DNA of 22,893 nt from Candidatus Levyibacteriota bacterium (GTDB lineage Bacteria; Patescibacteria; Microgenomatia; Levybacterales; UBA12049). Position numbers and translations under genes: made by a program. Location: assembly GCA_003173915.1 (NCBI GenBank), contig PPGL01000028.1, positions 1 through 22,893 of the forward strand, read 5' to 3'. Shown here in pieces: positions 1 to 7,576 of this stretch. Each line of letters starts with the position of its first letter. Within the stretch, counting starts at the first letter, position 1. Under the pieces are notes generated by a model. The model was not told where the DNA came from. It did no database searches and saw nothing but the letters and a program-made list of their open reading frames with translations.

Positions 1-17
1 TCATAATTCTTGATTCC
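1..17 (-). repeat. AATCAAG/AATTAAG heptamer repeat, short copy
   Basis: Minus-strand sequence GGAATCAAGAATTATGA carries one full and one broken heptamer of the family seen at 670-693, 18951-18977 and 19505-19534. It lies within the first codons of the partial gene at the window edge. Confidence 0.5.
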
Positions 18-25
18 TGCTTCAT
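1..25 (-). CDS. Start of next pilus-operon gene (partial, runs off window)
   Basis: Five bases after the stop of the preceding prepilin gene an ATG opens a frame reading MKQESRIM to the window edge. Its codons are the same AATCAAG/AATTAAG repeat that opens the preceding prepilin. Position at the end of a prepilin run suggests another prepilin or pilus gene, but only eight codons are visible and the product cannot be named. Start at 25 is inferred from spacing and the shared leader style. Confidence 0.45.
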
Positions 26-30
26 AATTT

Positions 31-696
31 TTATCTTGTCCCAACTGTTGTTTGGAAATTCCCTGTTTCTGGCCTATTTCCTTGCCTCACTGTTGTACTG
101 GTCAATGTGAATGACACACTAATTGTATTTTCAGGATTTGTCGTTGCCGAACTTTTCAGACGTACAAAAGATAAATTAGAAACTGTAGTTCCAACACTGT
201 TGAGCTGATCAGAAGTATTTGGACTTGCAGTAAGATTATCAAGTTTTAAATTTCCTCCAGATAACCAATATTTATAAGTAGTCCCATCTGTTGTTGTAAA
301 CTGAAGCACCTTTATGGTTGGATTTTGAACTCCATATTGAGAAGTAGAAGGAGATGTAATAGTAGTAGCATCTGCGCGCCTTACATCATAGATTATTCTA
401 TTTAATATAAAACGTCCGTCCTGCGACACTGCAGACGTTGCTTGTGCTTCAAGACTTACATTAACAATCGTACTAAAAAGTTGAACCAGTACCATAAGGA
501 GTATAGAAAAAATTCCCATGTATAAAAGGAGTTCGACAAGCGTGACACCACGCTGTCTTTCTTTTTTGTTGTCATCCTGAAGGCTAGTGAAGGATCTTCC
601 AAGAGAAGATGCTTCGCCTTGCTCAGCATGACTGAGATTAAAACATCTTTTCGTAAATCTAGAACGAAAATTCTTAATTCTTAATTCTTGATTCAT
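31..696 (-). CDS. PilW-like type IV prepilin with repeat-derived leader
   Basis: Minor pilin or pseudopilin of the type IV pilus. The class III signal is RG|VTLVELLLY, with Gly at -1 and Glu at +5, followed by a hydrophobic helix (IFSILLMVLVQLFSTIV) and a Thr/Ser-rich beta globular domain of about 150 residues. The segment GRFILNRIIYDVRRA after the helix resembles PilW/PilV-type minor pilins. ATG at 696 is chosen; GTG at 705 is also in frame and only just clears the upstream stop at 707. The leader is about 50 residues against the usual 6-30, and consists mainly of two genomic repeats. No ATG, GTG or TTG occurs in frame between the repeats and the cleavage site, so the long leader must be translated. 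It is the fifth gene of the pilB operon and no convincing ribosome binding site is seen, so translation may be coupled to the gene upstream. Confidence 0.85.
   Translation of the reverse strand: MNQELRIKNFRSRFTKRCFNLSHAEQGEASSLGRSFTSLQDDNKKERQRGVTLVELLLYMGIFSILLMVLVQLFSTIVNVSLEAQATSAVSQDGRFILNRIIYDVRRADATTITSPSTSQYGVQNPTIKVLQFTTTDGTTYKYWLSGGNLKLDNLTASPNTSDQLNSVGTTVSNLSFVRLKSSATTNPENTISVSFTLTSTTVRQGNRPETGNFQTTVGTR
571..632. repeat. GTCAT...ATGAC palindromic element inside a prepilin leader
   Basis: A 62-base element bounded by GTCAT and ATGAC, with internal arms of the widespread CCTGA...AGGATC / GCTTCGCC...GCTCAGC style. On the coding strand it is read through as the leader segment SHAEQGEASSLGRSFTSLQ. 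Same family as 13013-13082 and 16763-16870, with a half copy at 19478-19500. No transposase is nearby; it resembles REP or non-autonomous palindromic repeats. Confidence 0.75.
670..693 (-). repeat. AATTAAG/AATCAAG heptamer tandem repeat in a prepilin leader
   Basis: On the minus strand the units AATCAAG, AATTAAG, AATTAAG run in tandem and encode NQELRIKN at the start of the PilW-like prepilin. Three 7-base units make 21 bases, or seven codons, so the array preserves frame. The C in the first unit avoids an in-frame TAA. Confidence 0.7.
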
Positions 697-706
697 AATT
701 CTCACT

Positions 707-2848
707 TTATGGTGAATAATTTACTTTTACTTGATAAAGTATTGGCGATGCAGTTGTACTTCCATTGGAATTTAAATATGCTTTATACTTAAAACACTCT
801 CCTGGATTTTGATACCCGCCGCTTGTGAGAATTGGAATTGCCGAAGTTGTTGCATAAGTATCAGTAGTTAGAGATGTTCCACCAGGTCCAAGAAAAGTAA
901 ATGTGCTCGAACACGTTGGTGCAACACCAAATTGATATCGAATTGTTGTTGGAATCGGAGTATCTGCAATTGGGAAAAAACTATTAAATGTTGCATTAGC
1001 AGAAAGTGTTGGTACAGGAATTGGTTGAGAAATAAATGTTCCGGTACCACTTCCGGTTCCACCAGTACCTGTTCCTTCTCCACCTGGAATTATTTGTAAC
1101 TCCTTATTTGCATCATCTGTCAGAATGTATGCATAATTATCTCCATCTGATTCAGAAACAGCAGACACAGCTTTGACATTTGCACCAATATTAAGCATAC
1201 CGTTATTACCACTGACGCATCGAGAGAGTTTTGAGTTTATGAGATTGAATACTTGATATTGATTCCCACCCGAACCAACTACCACTACATGATTCTGAGA
1301 AACTGCAATAACTCCATTTGGACTCATTGTCCCTCCACTAGCAACAGATGAGGATATTGAGTCCAAAACTTTTATTGTTCCTCCTGTATATGTGAGACTA
1401 CTCAAATCGAGATAAAAAATGTCTGCTTGAGAATCATATGCCGTCACAAGAAAGGCAAATTTACCACTGCTGTCAACAAAAATATCTGTTGCGCCTTGTG
1501 CTGTCGATTGTTTGGAAGCAATAGAACCCCCGGTGTAAGAGAAGTTGATCTTACTCATGCTCGATGGATTGCGTACATCAAAAGCCTCAAGTTGTGTAGA
1601 TGTATTATTTTCAGCAACAAATGCTATACCATTAGCCACAACTATCCGCTTTCCTTCCGCTGTTAAATTAACGCTCCCATTCTGAGTTCGTGCCCCGGTT
1701 AATGGCGTCGTGTGATAATCGAAAGAATACATTTTATAATTACTACTACAGCTTGTCCCAGAAAGTCCGCATACTATGACAAAACCCTCCACCCCAGAAT
1801 TTGTGTAACCAACATATACACCTCTTCCTGGCTCTCCCCCCGAATCCTGAAACGTTCCCGATCGTGTAAGGGTTGATGGATCAACAATATCAACGGTAAG
1901 GTTATTTTTATTTGATGTTTCGAAAACCGCACTTGAGGTCGCAAAAAGTCCATAACTTTTTTCACCATTAGGATTATAATTTCCTCCACTCGATGGAACA
2001 GGAGGATTGGTATTTGTAACATTCCATTTATCAAGTACATGTCCATTGGCACTATCTCCAAATGTCGTGTACGCATAGCTATTTACTCCTACTCCAGTTG
2101 ACGCAAATGCACTAATTGCATATTCGTTGTGATTGGAAGAAGTTTGAAAAGTAACCGGTGTTCCTGGTGCACACCAATCATTCGAGCCTCCTCCACCAAT
2201 TTGTACTTCCCCACCGTAGATATTTGTTACTGTTGTCCCGGACTTTGTCCCATTACCAAAATCTGTTGTTGATGTGTCTAAGAAAGACAGATTATCATGT
2301 CTTGTAACATACATTATTTGTGAGATTAAAGAACTAATTGGACTTACCCACGAAACAGTAATTGTAATTGTTTTTGTTGATGGGTCTGTTGTTCCACTGC
2401 CAAGTGTAATTAAATGAGTGGTATTATCACGAACTGCATTTGAAATAGTTATTGTCCTCGTAAGTCCTGTTGCTGGATGATCACAGGTTGTGGTTTTGGT
2501 TGGATCGGAAAGAGTAACAAGTTCCCAGGTTGTTCCACCCGGAATAGGTTGTGGACAAAATGTCCCATTTCCCAAAGCTGCAAATGATTCCCACCCATTA
2601 TCCCTAATAATTCTTACTGCTTCTTCTGCCTCCCTTACGTAGGTAATTGCTTGAAGCCGCTCCTCTTGTTGTGCTCTTCCTCCACGACTTGTCGCAAAAC
2701 TTGTCAGAAATGCTGGCATGAGAATTGCTGATATACCAATGGCAATAAGAAGCTCAATAAGCGATTGTCCTGACTGAAATTTTTTTATAAAGTCTTTACA
2801 TTTCATACTTTTTATACTTCTACTTCCTGATTTAATTCGCCTGGACAT
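707..2848 (-). CDS. Large prepilin fused to a propeller-like ectodomain
   Basis: Type IV prepilin-like surface protein of 713 residues, where ordinary pilins have 130-250. Leader ends QSG|QSLIELL (about residues 21-34; Glu at +5), followed by the helix IAIGISAILMPAFLTSFATS and a PilV-like stretch (YVREAEEAVRIIRDNGWES). From about residue 190 to 590 there is a long Gly/Ser/Thr/Asn-rich beta region with recurring blocks such as GRGVYVGYT, GFVIVCG, RIVVANGIAFVAE, GKFAFLVTAY and NHVVVVGSGG, typical of propeller blades in the LVIVD style. A Gly/Thr linker (GEGTGTGGTGSGTGT) leads to a final beta domain of about 105 residues. Scattered cysteine pairs suggest disulfides. By analogy with tip adhesins such as PilY1 it may sit at the pilus tip. 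It starts 17 bases inside the preceding gene; Met15 (2806) is an alternative start with a conventional 13-residue leader. Confidence 0.85.
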   Translation of the reverse strand: MSRRIKSGSRSIKSMKCKDFIKKFQSGQSLIELLIAIGISAILMPAFLTSFATSRGGRAQQEERLQAITYVREAEEAVRIIRDNGWESFAALGNGTFCPQPIPGGTTWELVTLSDPTKTTTCDHPATGLTRTITISNAVRDNTTHLITLGSGTTDPSTKTITITVSWVSPISSLISQIMYVTRHDNLSFLDTSTTDFGNGTKSGTTVTNIYGGEVQIGGGGSNDWCAPGTPVTFQTSSNHNEYAISAFASTGVGVNSYAYTTFGDSANGHVLDKWNVTNTNPPVPSSGGNYNPNGEKSYGLFATSSAVFETSNKNNLTVDIVDPSTLTRSGTFQDSGGEPGRGVYVGYTNSGVEGFVIVCGLSGTSCSSNYKMYSFDYHTTPLTGARTQNGSVNLTAEGKRIVVANGIAFVAENNTSTQLEAFDVRNPSSMSKINFSYTGGSIASKQSTAQGATDIFVDSSGKFAFLVTAYDSQADIFYLDLSSLTYTGGTIKVLDSISSSVASGGTMSPNGVIAVSQNHVVVVGSGGNQYQVFNLINSKLSRCVSGNNGMLNIGANVKAVSAVSESDGDNYAYILTDDANKELQIIPGGEGTGTGGTGSGTGTFISQPIPVPTLSANATFNSFFPIADTPIPTTIRYQFGVAPTCSSTFTFLGPGGTSLTTDTYATTSAIPILTSGGYQNPGECFKYKAYLNSNGSTTASPILYQVKVNYSP
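2797..2826 (-). repeat. Possible AAGTATAAAAAGTATG simple repeat in leader
   Basis: The minus strand reads AGAAGTATAAAAAGTATG and then AAATGTAAAG, an imperfect repeat of about 8 bases encoding part of the leader (SRSIKSMKCK) of the large prepilin. Only one copy is in the window, so calling it a dispersed family is a guess. Confidence 0.3.
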
Positions 2849-3392
2849 TTGTCACTATTCCATATTGATTTATGGTAATCGTCCGACTTTCTGACCCTGC
2901 TGAATTTGTAACAACAATTGTATTTTTCCCTGCAACAAATCCATTGATTTCGCCAGAAAGCTGATTGAACACAATAGAGTTATTCATTGCAGCAGGCAGA
3001 GTATTGGAAAAACTCGTAGCATCAGGAGATACAGGAAAGTTTGTAGTGTCCGAAATATTATACGATGTCCCTTGAAAAAGAATATAGCTACTTCCAGTAA
3101 AATGAATACCATAACTGTTTCCTTTATTATTTTTATCCTCTGCGCCTGTCATTGCTCTTGTTTGCTGTACTTTAATATCTGAGAGCAGCTGGTCTACAGC
3201 AGCATTTACATTTGCATTGTGCTGCGTCTTGACAAGATTTATTGTTGCTAGTCCAAAAAGTGTTGCAATAATACCAATGACAACAAGTAATTCTATAATG
3301 GTAAAACCTACCTGTAAACGTATAGACGGAAGCATGATGCGTAAAAAAGAATCCTTAACGCTTAACACTTTACGCTTGAAAAAACCTTTCAT
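2832..3392 (-). CDS. FimT/GspH-like type IV prepilin
   Basis: Minor pseudopilin of the pilus assembly, about 186 residues. The cleavage motif is QVG|FTIIELLVVIGIIATLFGL with Phe at +1 and Glu at +5. It is followed by INLVKTQHNANVNAAVDQLLSDIKVQQTRAMTG, the FimT/GspH pattern in which a helix continues into a 'bits of DNA/peptide binding' beta domain, then a beta-rich C-terminus ending ITINQYGIVTNVQAN. Start ATG 3392 lies one base after the pilC stop. A GTG at 3404 overlapping pilC is possible, and ATG 3335 would give a conventional 10-residue leader. The leader from 3392 carries the GCGTAAAGTGTTAAGCGTTA repeat. The 3' end overlaps the next prepilin by 17 bases, consistent with translational coupling. 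FimT assignment rests on motif shape and length only. Confidence 0.8.
   Translation of the reverse strand: MKGFFKRKVLSVKDSFLRIMLPSIRLQVGFTIIELLVVIGIIATLFGLATINLVKTQHNANVNAAVDQLLSDIKVQQTRAMTGAEDKNNKGNSYGIHFTGSSYILFQGTSYNISDTTNFPVSPDATSFSNTLPAAMNNSIVFNQLSGEINGFVAGKNTIVVTNSAGSESRTITINQYGIVTNVQAN
3354..3378 (-). repeat. AAGCGTTAAG-type repeat in prepilin leader
   Basis: The minus strand carries AAGCGTAAAGTGTTAAGCGT followed by TAAGG, encoding KRKVLSVKD in the FimT-like leader. It is close in sequence to the inverted pair at 10351-10420 inside secA, so this is a second dispersed repeat family that has entered coding sequence. Confidence 0.5.
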
Positions 3393-3393
3393 A

Positions 3394-4458
3394 TTAGCGT
3401 GCACCTACCTGGCTAATTAGTCCATAAATTGGAGCAATAATAGACATCATCATTCCCCCAACTAAAAATCCAACAACAACAAGCATTAGAGGCTCAAGCA
3501 TTGTGGTGACAGTTTTGAGTGTACTTGAAACCTGGTAGTCCATATAATCTGCAATATCTTCCATTGATTTATCAAGCGTTCCTGTTTTCTCTCCTGCTTC
3601 GATAATTTTGATAATAATTCCAGGGAATATTTTTTTTCGCTGTTTAAATGCTTCTGATAATTTTTTCCCAGAAAGGATTGTTTCGTGAGCAAATGCAACT
3701 GACTGAGAAATATCACTTCGTAAAACAACCTCTTCTGCAAGCTCAAGAGCAGAAATGATTGTAATGCCCGAAGATAAAAGCAAATACATACTTCGAGAAA
3801 AACGTGTTAAGTCGATTTGTTTGATAAGTGTAGAAATAAGCGGTAAAGAATAAACAAAATGTAAAATTGCTACACGTTGAAACTTGTATAACACAATGGA
3901 ACCCGTAATAATACCAGCAACACTGAGAATAACTGCAATCGGATTAGTTGTAAGGGCTTTCGATGAAATAATAAGAATTTGTGTAGGTAACGGAAGAGTA
4001 ACATGAAGAGATGAAAAAACAGTTGCAATCTTTGGAATAACAACAATAAGAATCATAAGCATAACTCCCAAAAATACAAAAAAAATCACCACAGGGTAGG
4101 CAAGCGCTGATTTTATTTTGTCAATAAATTCCATATCTTTTTGAATTTGATTGCGCAAATCTTTTAGAACAACATCTAGCGTCCCTGCCTCTTCTGAGGC
4201 TTTTACAATATTTACAGTCACTTTATCAAATACCCGTGGGTAACGCGCAAAAGAAGAATAAAGCTGCTTACCTTGCATTAAATCCTCTCGAATCATTTCC
4301 AAAACTTTTTTTGTATTACCTTTTGCATCATCAAGCAAAGAATCTATTGTCTCAAGAATTGGAATACCAGCAGTAAGCATGGTCGATAATGTGCTGATAA
4401 GCCCTAATTTTTCGTTATTTGATAGAGAAATATTTGCATTTACAATCTGTCGTGCCAT
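3394..4458 (-). CDS. pilC: Type IV pilus inner-membrane platform protein PilC (GspF family)
   Basis: Integral membrane platform that couples the cytoplasmic ATPase PilB to pilin extraction and polymerisation. The 354 residues contain the two homologous T2SSF domains of the family: residues about 15-140 (LISTLSTMLTAGIPILETID...) and 215-340 (FSRSMYLLLSSGITIISALELA...). Each ends in hydrophobic segments; the clearest are about 120-150 (YPVVIFFVFLGVMLMILIVV), 173-192 and 322-345 (LEPLMLVVVGFLVGGMMMSI). The family hallmark LEAGE-like motif is present as IIEAGEKTGTLDKSMEDIADY, and in the first domain as VKASEEAGTLDVVLKDL. Length is slightly below the usual 400 because the N-terminal extension is short. 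It begins 4 bases after the pilB stop and abuts the FimT-like gene, so it belongs to the same transcript. Confidence 0.95.
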   Translation of the reverse strand: MARQIVNANISLSNNEKLGLISTLSTMLTAGIPILETIDSLLDDAKGNTKKVLEMIREDLMQGKQLYSSFARYPRVFDKVTVNIVKASEEAGTLDVVLKDLRNQIQKDMEFIDKIKSALAYPVVIFFVFLGVMLMILIVVIPKIATVFSSLHVTLPLPTQILIISSKALTTNPIAVILSVAGIITGSIVLYKFQRVAILHFVYSLPLISTLIKQIDLTRFSRSMYLLLSSGITIISALELAEEVVLRSDISQSVAFAHETILSGKKLSEAFKQRKKIFPGIIIKIIEAGEKTGTLDKSMEDIADYMDYQVSSTLKTVTTMLEPLMLVVVGFLVGGMMMSIIAPIYGLISQVGAR

Positions 4459-4462
4459 AAAA

Positions 4463-6145
4463 TTATAATGATTCTACTTTTGTAACCCGAAGTACTTCTT
4501 CTATTGTCGTCCAGCCTTGCTGAATTTTTATCAAACCATCATCAAGCATTGTTGCCATACCATCTTCCACAGCCTTTTTTACAATAACATCGGAATCATT
4601 TTTTTCTGTAATGAGTTTTCTAATACTTTCTGTCATTTCTAGTACTTCAAAAATACCGATACGACCTGTGTATCCGGTAAAATGACAAACTTTACACCCT
4701 TTCCCCTGATAGACAACAATGTCTTTTTTCGCACCAAAATGACGTGCAATTGATTCTTCAGGAAGATTTTTTACAATGTCTATACGACGAACAGAAAGTT
4801 CTGTTTTACAGACATCACAAATTTTTCTTACCAGACGTTGAGCGATAATAACATTGACTGTTGAGGCAACAAGAAATGGCTCAACCTTCATATCAACAAG
4901 ACGTGGAAGGGCTGTTGCAGCATCATTTGTATGAAGAGTTGACACAACCAAATGACCAGTAAGAGCAGCATTCACTGCAATACCAGCTGTTTCGGAGTCT
5001 CGAATTTCTCCAACAAAAACAATATTCGGATCTTGACGCAAAATTGAACGAAGTCCTGCTGCAAAGGTAAGTCCTGTTTTAGTATTTACTTGAATTTGAT
5101 TTACTCCTTGCATACGATACTCAACTGGGTCTTCAATTGTTGTAATATTTTTCTCTCTTGTATTTAAAATCTTTAGAATTGCATAAATACTTGTTGTCTT
5201 TCCACTCCCTGTTGGCCCTGTCGACAAAATCATGCCATATGATTTATTCATCGCAGCATTTACTTTTTTGAGATCTGTTTCATTCATTCCTAAATCAAGA
5301 AGTGAAAATTGTCTGAAATGAGAAGAAAGTAACCGAAGAACAATTTTTTCTCCTTCGGTAATCGGAATAATCGAAACACGAAGGTCCAGATTGTCATCAT
5401 CAACAACCATACGCATTTTTCCATCCTGAGCACTTAAATGCTCGTCTGTCCTAAGGCGAGACAAAACTTTAATTCTTGTAACTACTCTGTCATGAAGTTT
5501 TTTATCTAAAAAAAGCACGTCGTGAAGCAGTCCATCAATGCGAAATCTGACAAGTGAATCTTTTTCTTCTGGTTCTATATGAATATCAGAGGCTTTATCC
5601 CGGTACGCATAGGTAATAAGAAGATCAACAATTTTTGCAATTGGTGCCTCGTCTGCTAAATTAGTGGTACTGCTAATTTCCTCCTGCAACAGCTCATCGA
5701 AGGTTTGTTGTAAGTCTTTTCTATATAGCTGCATTTTGCTATCGATATCACGCTCTGTTGCATAATACGTAAAGACTTTTTGGCCTGTTTTTTTTGCAAG
5801 CATTTCTTGGATGAGTTTGTTGGAAATCTCTGCCATGGCAACTTTAATACCATCGTTATTTTTTTCAAAAGCAACAACTTTATACTTTCTTGCAACACGC
5901 TCAGGAACAAGACGAAATGCATCATCACTAACGGTAATTGTTTTAAGTGAGACAAAGGGAATACGAAGAGTGTCTGCAATAAGCCGACCAAGAGCTTCAT
6001 CTGTAATAGCATCTTTTTCAATCACTGCTTCTTGAAGAGGAATACGCGCATTCGCAGCAAAGGCTACGAGATCTTGCATTGCTGACTCAGTAATTCCACC
6101 AGATTTTACAAGTAGTACTTTTATTTGATCGTCGGGCAGTAGCAT
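4463..6145 (-). CDS. pilB: Type IV pilus extension ATPase PilB (GspE family)
   Basis: Hexameric cytoplasmic ATPase that powers pilus extension. The 560 residues show an N-terminal GspE/MshEN-type domain (about 1-150), then the ATPase core: Walker A GPTGSGKT (310-317), Asp box TTIEDPVEY (335-343), Walker B VFVGEIRD (376-383) and His box GHLVVSTLHTNDA (397-409). Two CxxC pairs, CDVC (443-446) and CKVC (484-487), form the tetracysteine zinc site typical of PilB/GspE. The arginine-finger region RFRIDG and RVSIIP is present. Length matches the family. ATG 6145 is used; no Shine-Dalgarno precedes it, but a good -10 ends seven bases upstream, so the mRNA may be leaderless. It is first in the pilus operon. 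No retraction ATPase PilT, prepilin peptidase or secretin is seen here. Confidence 0.96.
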   Translation of the reverse strand: MLLPDDQIKVLLVKSGGITESAMQDLVAFAANARIPLQEAVIEKDAITDEALGRLIADTLRIPFVSLKTITVSDDAFRLVPERVARKYKVVAFEKNNDGIKVAMAEISNKLIQEMLAKKTGQKVFTYYATERDIDSKMQLYRKDLQQTFDELLQEEISSTTNLADEAPIAKIVDLLITYAYRDKASDIHIEPEEKDSLVRFRIDGLLHDVLFLDKKLHDRVVTRIKVLSRLRTDEHLSAQDGKMRMVVDDDNLDLRVSIIPITEGEKIVLRLLSSHFRQFSLLDLGMNETDLKKVNAAMNKSYGMILSTGPTGSGKTTSIYAILKILNTREKNITTIEDPVEYRMQGVNQIQVNTKTGLTFAAGLRSILRQDPNIVFVGEIRDSETAGIAVNAALTGHLVVSTLHTNDAATALPRLVDMKVEPFLVASTVNVIIAQRLVRKICDVCKTELSVRRIDIVKNLPEESIARHFGAKKDIVVYQGKGCKVCHFTGYTGRIGIFEVLEMTESIRKLITEKNDSDVIVKKAVEDGMATMLDDGLIKIQQGWTTIEEVLRVTKVESL

Positions 6146-6152
6146 AGCTATT

Positions 6153-6182
6153 ATAATAGTAGCACAAACAAGAAGATGACAA
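6153..6182 (-). promoter_or_regulatory. Candidate promoter of the pilus operon
   Basis: On the minus strand TTGTCA (6182-6177) and TATTAT (6158-6153) are separated by 18 bases, close to sigma-70 consensus. The expected transcription start is at or within a base or two of the pilB ATG at 6145. Proposed from sequence only. Confidence 0.5.
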
Positions 6183-6199
6183 TACCCTGTTTGCTATAG

Positions 6200-7102
6200 C
6201 TAATCGGTGACTTGACTCAACCAGTCTATTAAATCTTCTCCAGTGCGACCCCCGGGACGAAGTCTGTATAAAAATAGCCTATTATCTTCTGAGGCAGATA
6301 CCCCAGGAACCGTTGACACAGCTGTCCAAAATCCGCTTGTTTTGGCTAAATCTACTGCTTGCTGATCAAAAGCACCATATGGATAGGCAAAGGAGACAAC
6401 CCTAATTTTAAATGTATGTTCGAGCATTTTTTTGCTTTGTAAAATTTCTGTTTGTGTCTCTACTTTCGCCATTCCTTTAAGCCAAACATGATGTACCGTA
6501 TGGGCACCAATTTCAACTAATCCGTTCTTTACGATATCCTCTACTTGCGAGGTATACATGTAATTTGGCTTGTCTAAAAATCCTGGAACAATATACGCTG
6601 TTGCAGTAACATGATATTTTTTCAAAATTGGAAGTGCGTCTGTATAAAAATCTCGATATCCATCATCAAAAGTTAGGACAACTGGCTTTTTTGGCAAAAA
6701 CATTTGTCCATTAATAATTTCTCCAACGTCCCGCGCATTAAGAAAAGTGTATCCAGCTTTTACAAGAGTATTGATCTGTGAATCAAGCGTATTTGGTGTT
6801 GTATCAAGTGACTGTCGAATTGTATCATTTTTATCCTGAACATATTCAACGTAATGATACATAAGAATAGGAATTCTATACGCTGTGGTTTGACTTTCTG
6901 TTCCCAAAACCTTTTTTATATCAGGAGGCAATGTATGCACCTCATTCGTGTCTGTTTCTGCCATAGGAGCAGCAAATTGTTGCGTGATAAAAGGGAAAAA
7001 TAACAAGATTACAAATACACTGCAAACAACACTCAAAACACCTCCGATAGCAAATCGTCTATGAAGGGAAAAATGATGCACTTCCTTCTTTTTTCGTTTC
7101 AT
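6200..7102 (-). CDS. Membrane-anchored polysaccharide deacetylase (NodB/CE4)
   Basis: Carbohydrate esterase family 4 enzyme, expected to remove N- or O-acetyl groups from peptidoglycan or another surface glycan. The 300 residues comprise a basic N-terminus, one membrane anchor (about 18-41, FAIGGVLSVVCSVFVILLFF), a linker and the NodB domain from about 75. Motif 1 is TFDDGYRDF (144-152; catalytic base and metal Asp), motif 2 is HTVHH (201-205; metal histidines) and motif 3 is FAYPYGAFD (238-246). The N-terminal lipid or membrane anchor and extracytoplasmic domain are typical of peptidoglycan or PNAG deacetylases. ATG 7102 is chosen for AGGT seven bases upstream; in-frame codons reach 7144 but lack a site. 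It lies upstream of the pilus operon in the same orientation, 54 bases apart. Substrate cannot be read from sequence. Confidence 0.93.
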   Translation of the reverse strand: MKRKKKEVHHFSLHRRFAIGGVLSVVCSVFVILLFFPFITQQFAAPMAETDTNEVHTLPPDIKKVLGTESQTTAYRIPILMYHYVEYVQDKNDTIRQSLDTTPNTLDSQINTLVKAGYTFLNARDVGEIINGQMFLPKKPVVLTFDDGYRDFYTDALPILKKYHVTATAYIVPGFLDKPNYMYTSQVEDIVKNGLVEIGAHTVHHVWLKGMAKVETQTEILQSKKMLEHTFKIRVVSFAYPYGAFDQQAVDLAKTSGFWTAVSTVPGVSASEDNRLFLYRLRPGGRTGEDLIDWLSQVTD

Positions 7103-7140
7103 GATATTACCTGAGGCAGAACATACAACAAGCTTGGATC

Positions 7141-7311
7141 TCAATTATAGTAAATGGGCAACTTCGAAACAAGGCTCATCTTATATGTCACCTCATCTGC
7201 AAAAATAATTTCTGTTGCATAGGGTTTTACAAATTGGATAATTTTTTGTAATCCCGCTCCTCATTTTTTGTTGGAATAATAACAGTAATTTTCTGCTTTT
7301 TTTTGCTTCAT
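7141..7311 (-). pseudogene. Relic of a family 2 glycosyltransferase N-terminus
   Basis: The minus strand reads MKQKK, then in another frame ITVIIPTKNEE (7289-7257), then in a third frame GLQKIIQFVKPYATEIIFAD (from 7254) to a TGA at 7141. Together these match the opening of GT2 glycosyltransferases (xVIIPTxNEEx...LxSVxPxAxEIIxxD). A run of eight A's lies at the first frame change. The DxD motif and everything after the first 50 residues are gone, so this is a decayed fragment. The sequence match is by eye. Confidence 0.65.
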
Positions 7312-7361
7312 TTGATTTACCGATTATAGAAAATCAATTTTAAGCGTATTGAATAGAAAAA

Positions 7362-7412
7362 TTATCGAACAGCATATTGTGGAGGCAATTGAGGATAGTA
7401 ACACTTTTTGAA
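7362..7412 (-). pseudogene. Relic copy of the secA 3' end
   Basis: The minus strand reads FKKCYYPQLPPQYAVR then stop, against FKKCHYPQLPQ then stop in the real SecA tail. Bases 7382-7412 match 10269-10299 at 27 of 31 positions in the same orientation. The preceding CWCGSGKK codons are absent. The surrounding 265 bases (7312-7576) are AT-rich and otherwise hold no gene that I can recognise. Confidence 0.6.
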
Positions 7413-7576
7413 ATGTTAGTTAGAAATGACTCCTTGCAAATATAAGATAGCAAGAAAGAGAATATTATTCCTATTCTGATAAATGCCTGATATGATATAT
7501 TTTAACAATAATTCTAGTATATTTTATTTTTAATTTTTATTCTTAGTCTTTATATGAATGATGTCTATAGCAAATA

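Noticed and set aside
670..693. CRISPR array
   Set aside because: The repeats are contiguous 7-base tandem units without spacers and no cas gene is present.
1774..2076. Extra coding frame inside the large prepilin gene
   Set aside because: It overlaps the prepilin in another frame, lacks a start signal and has no domain; it is a by-product of the main gene's composition.
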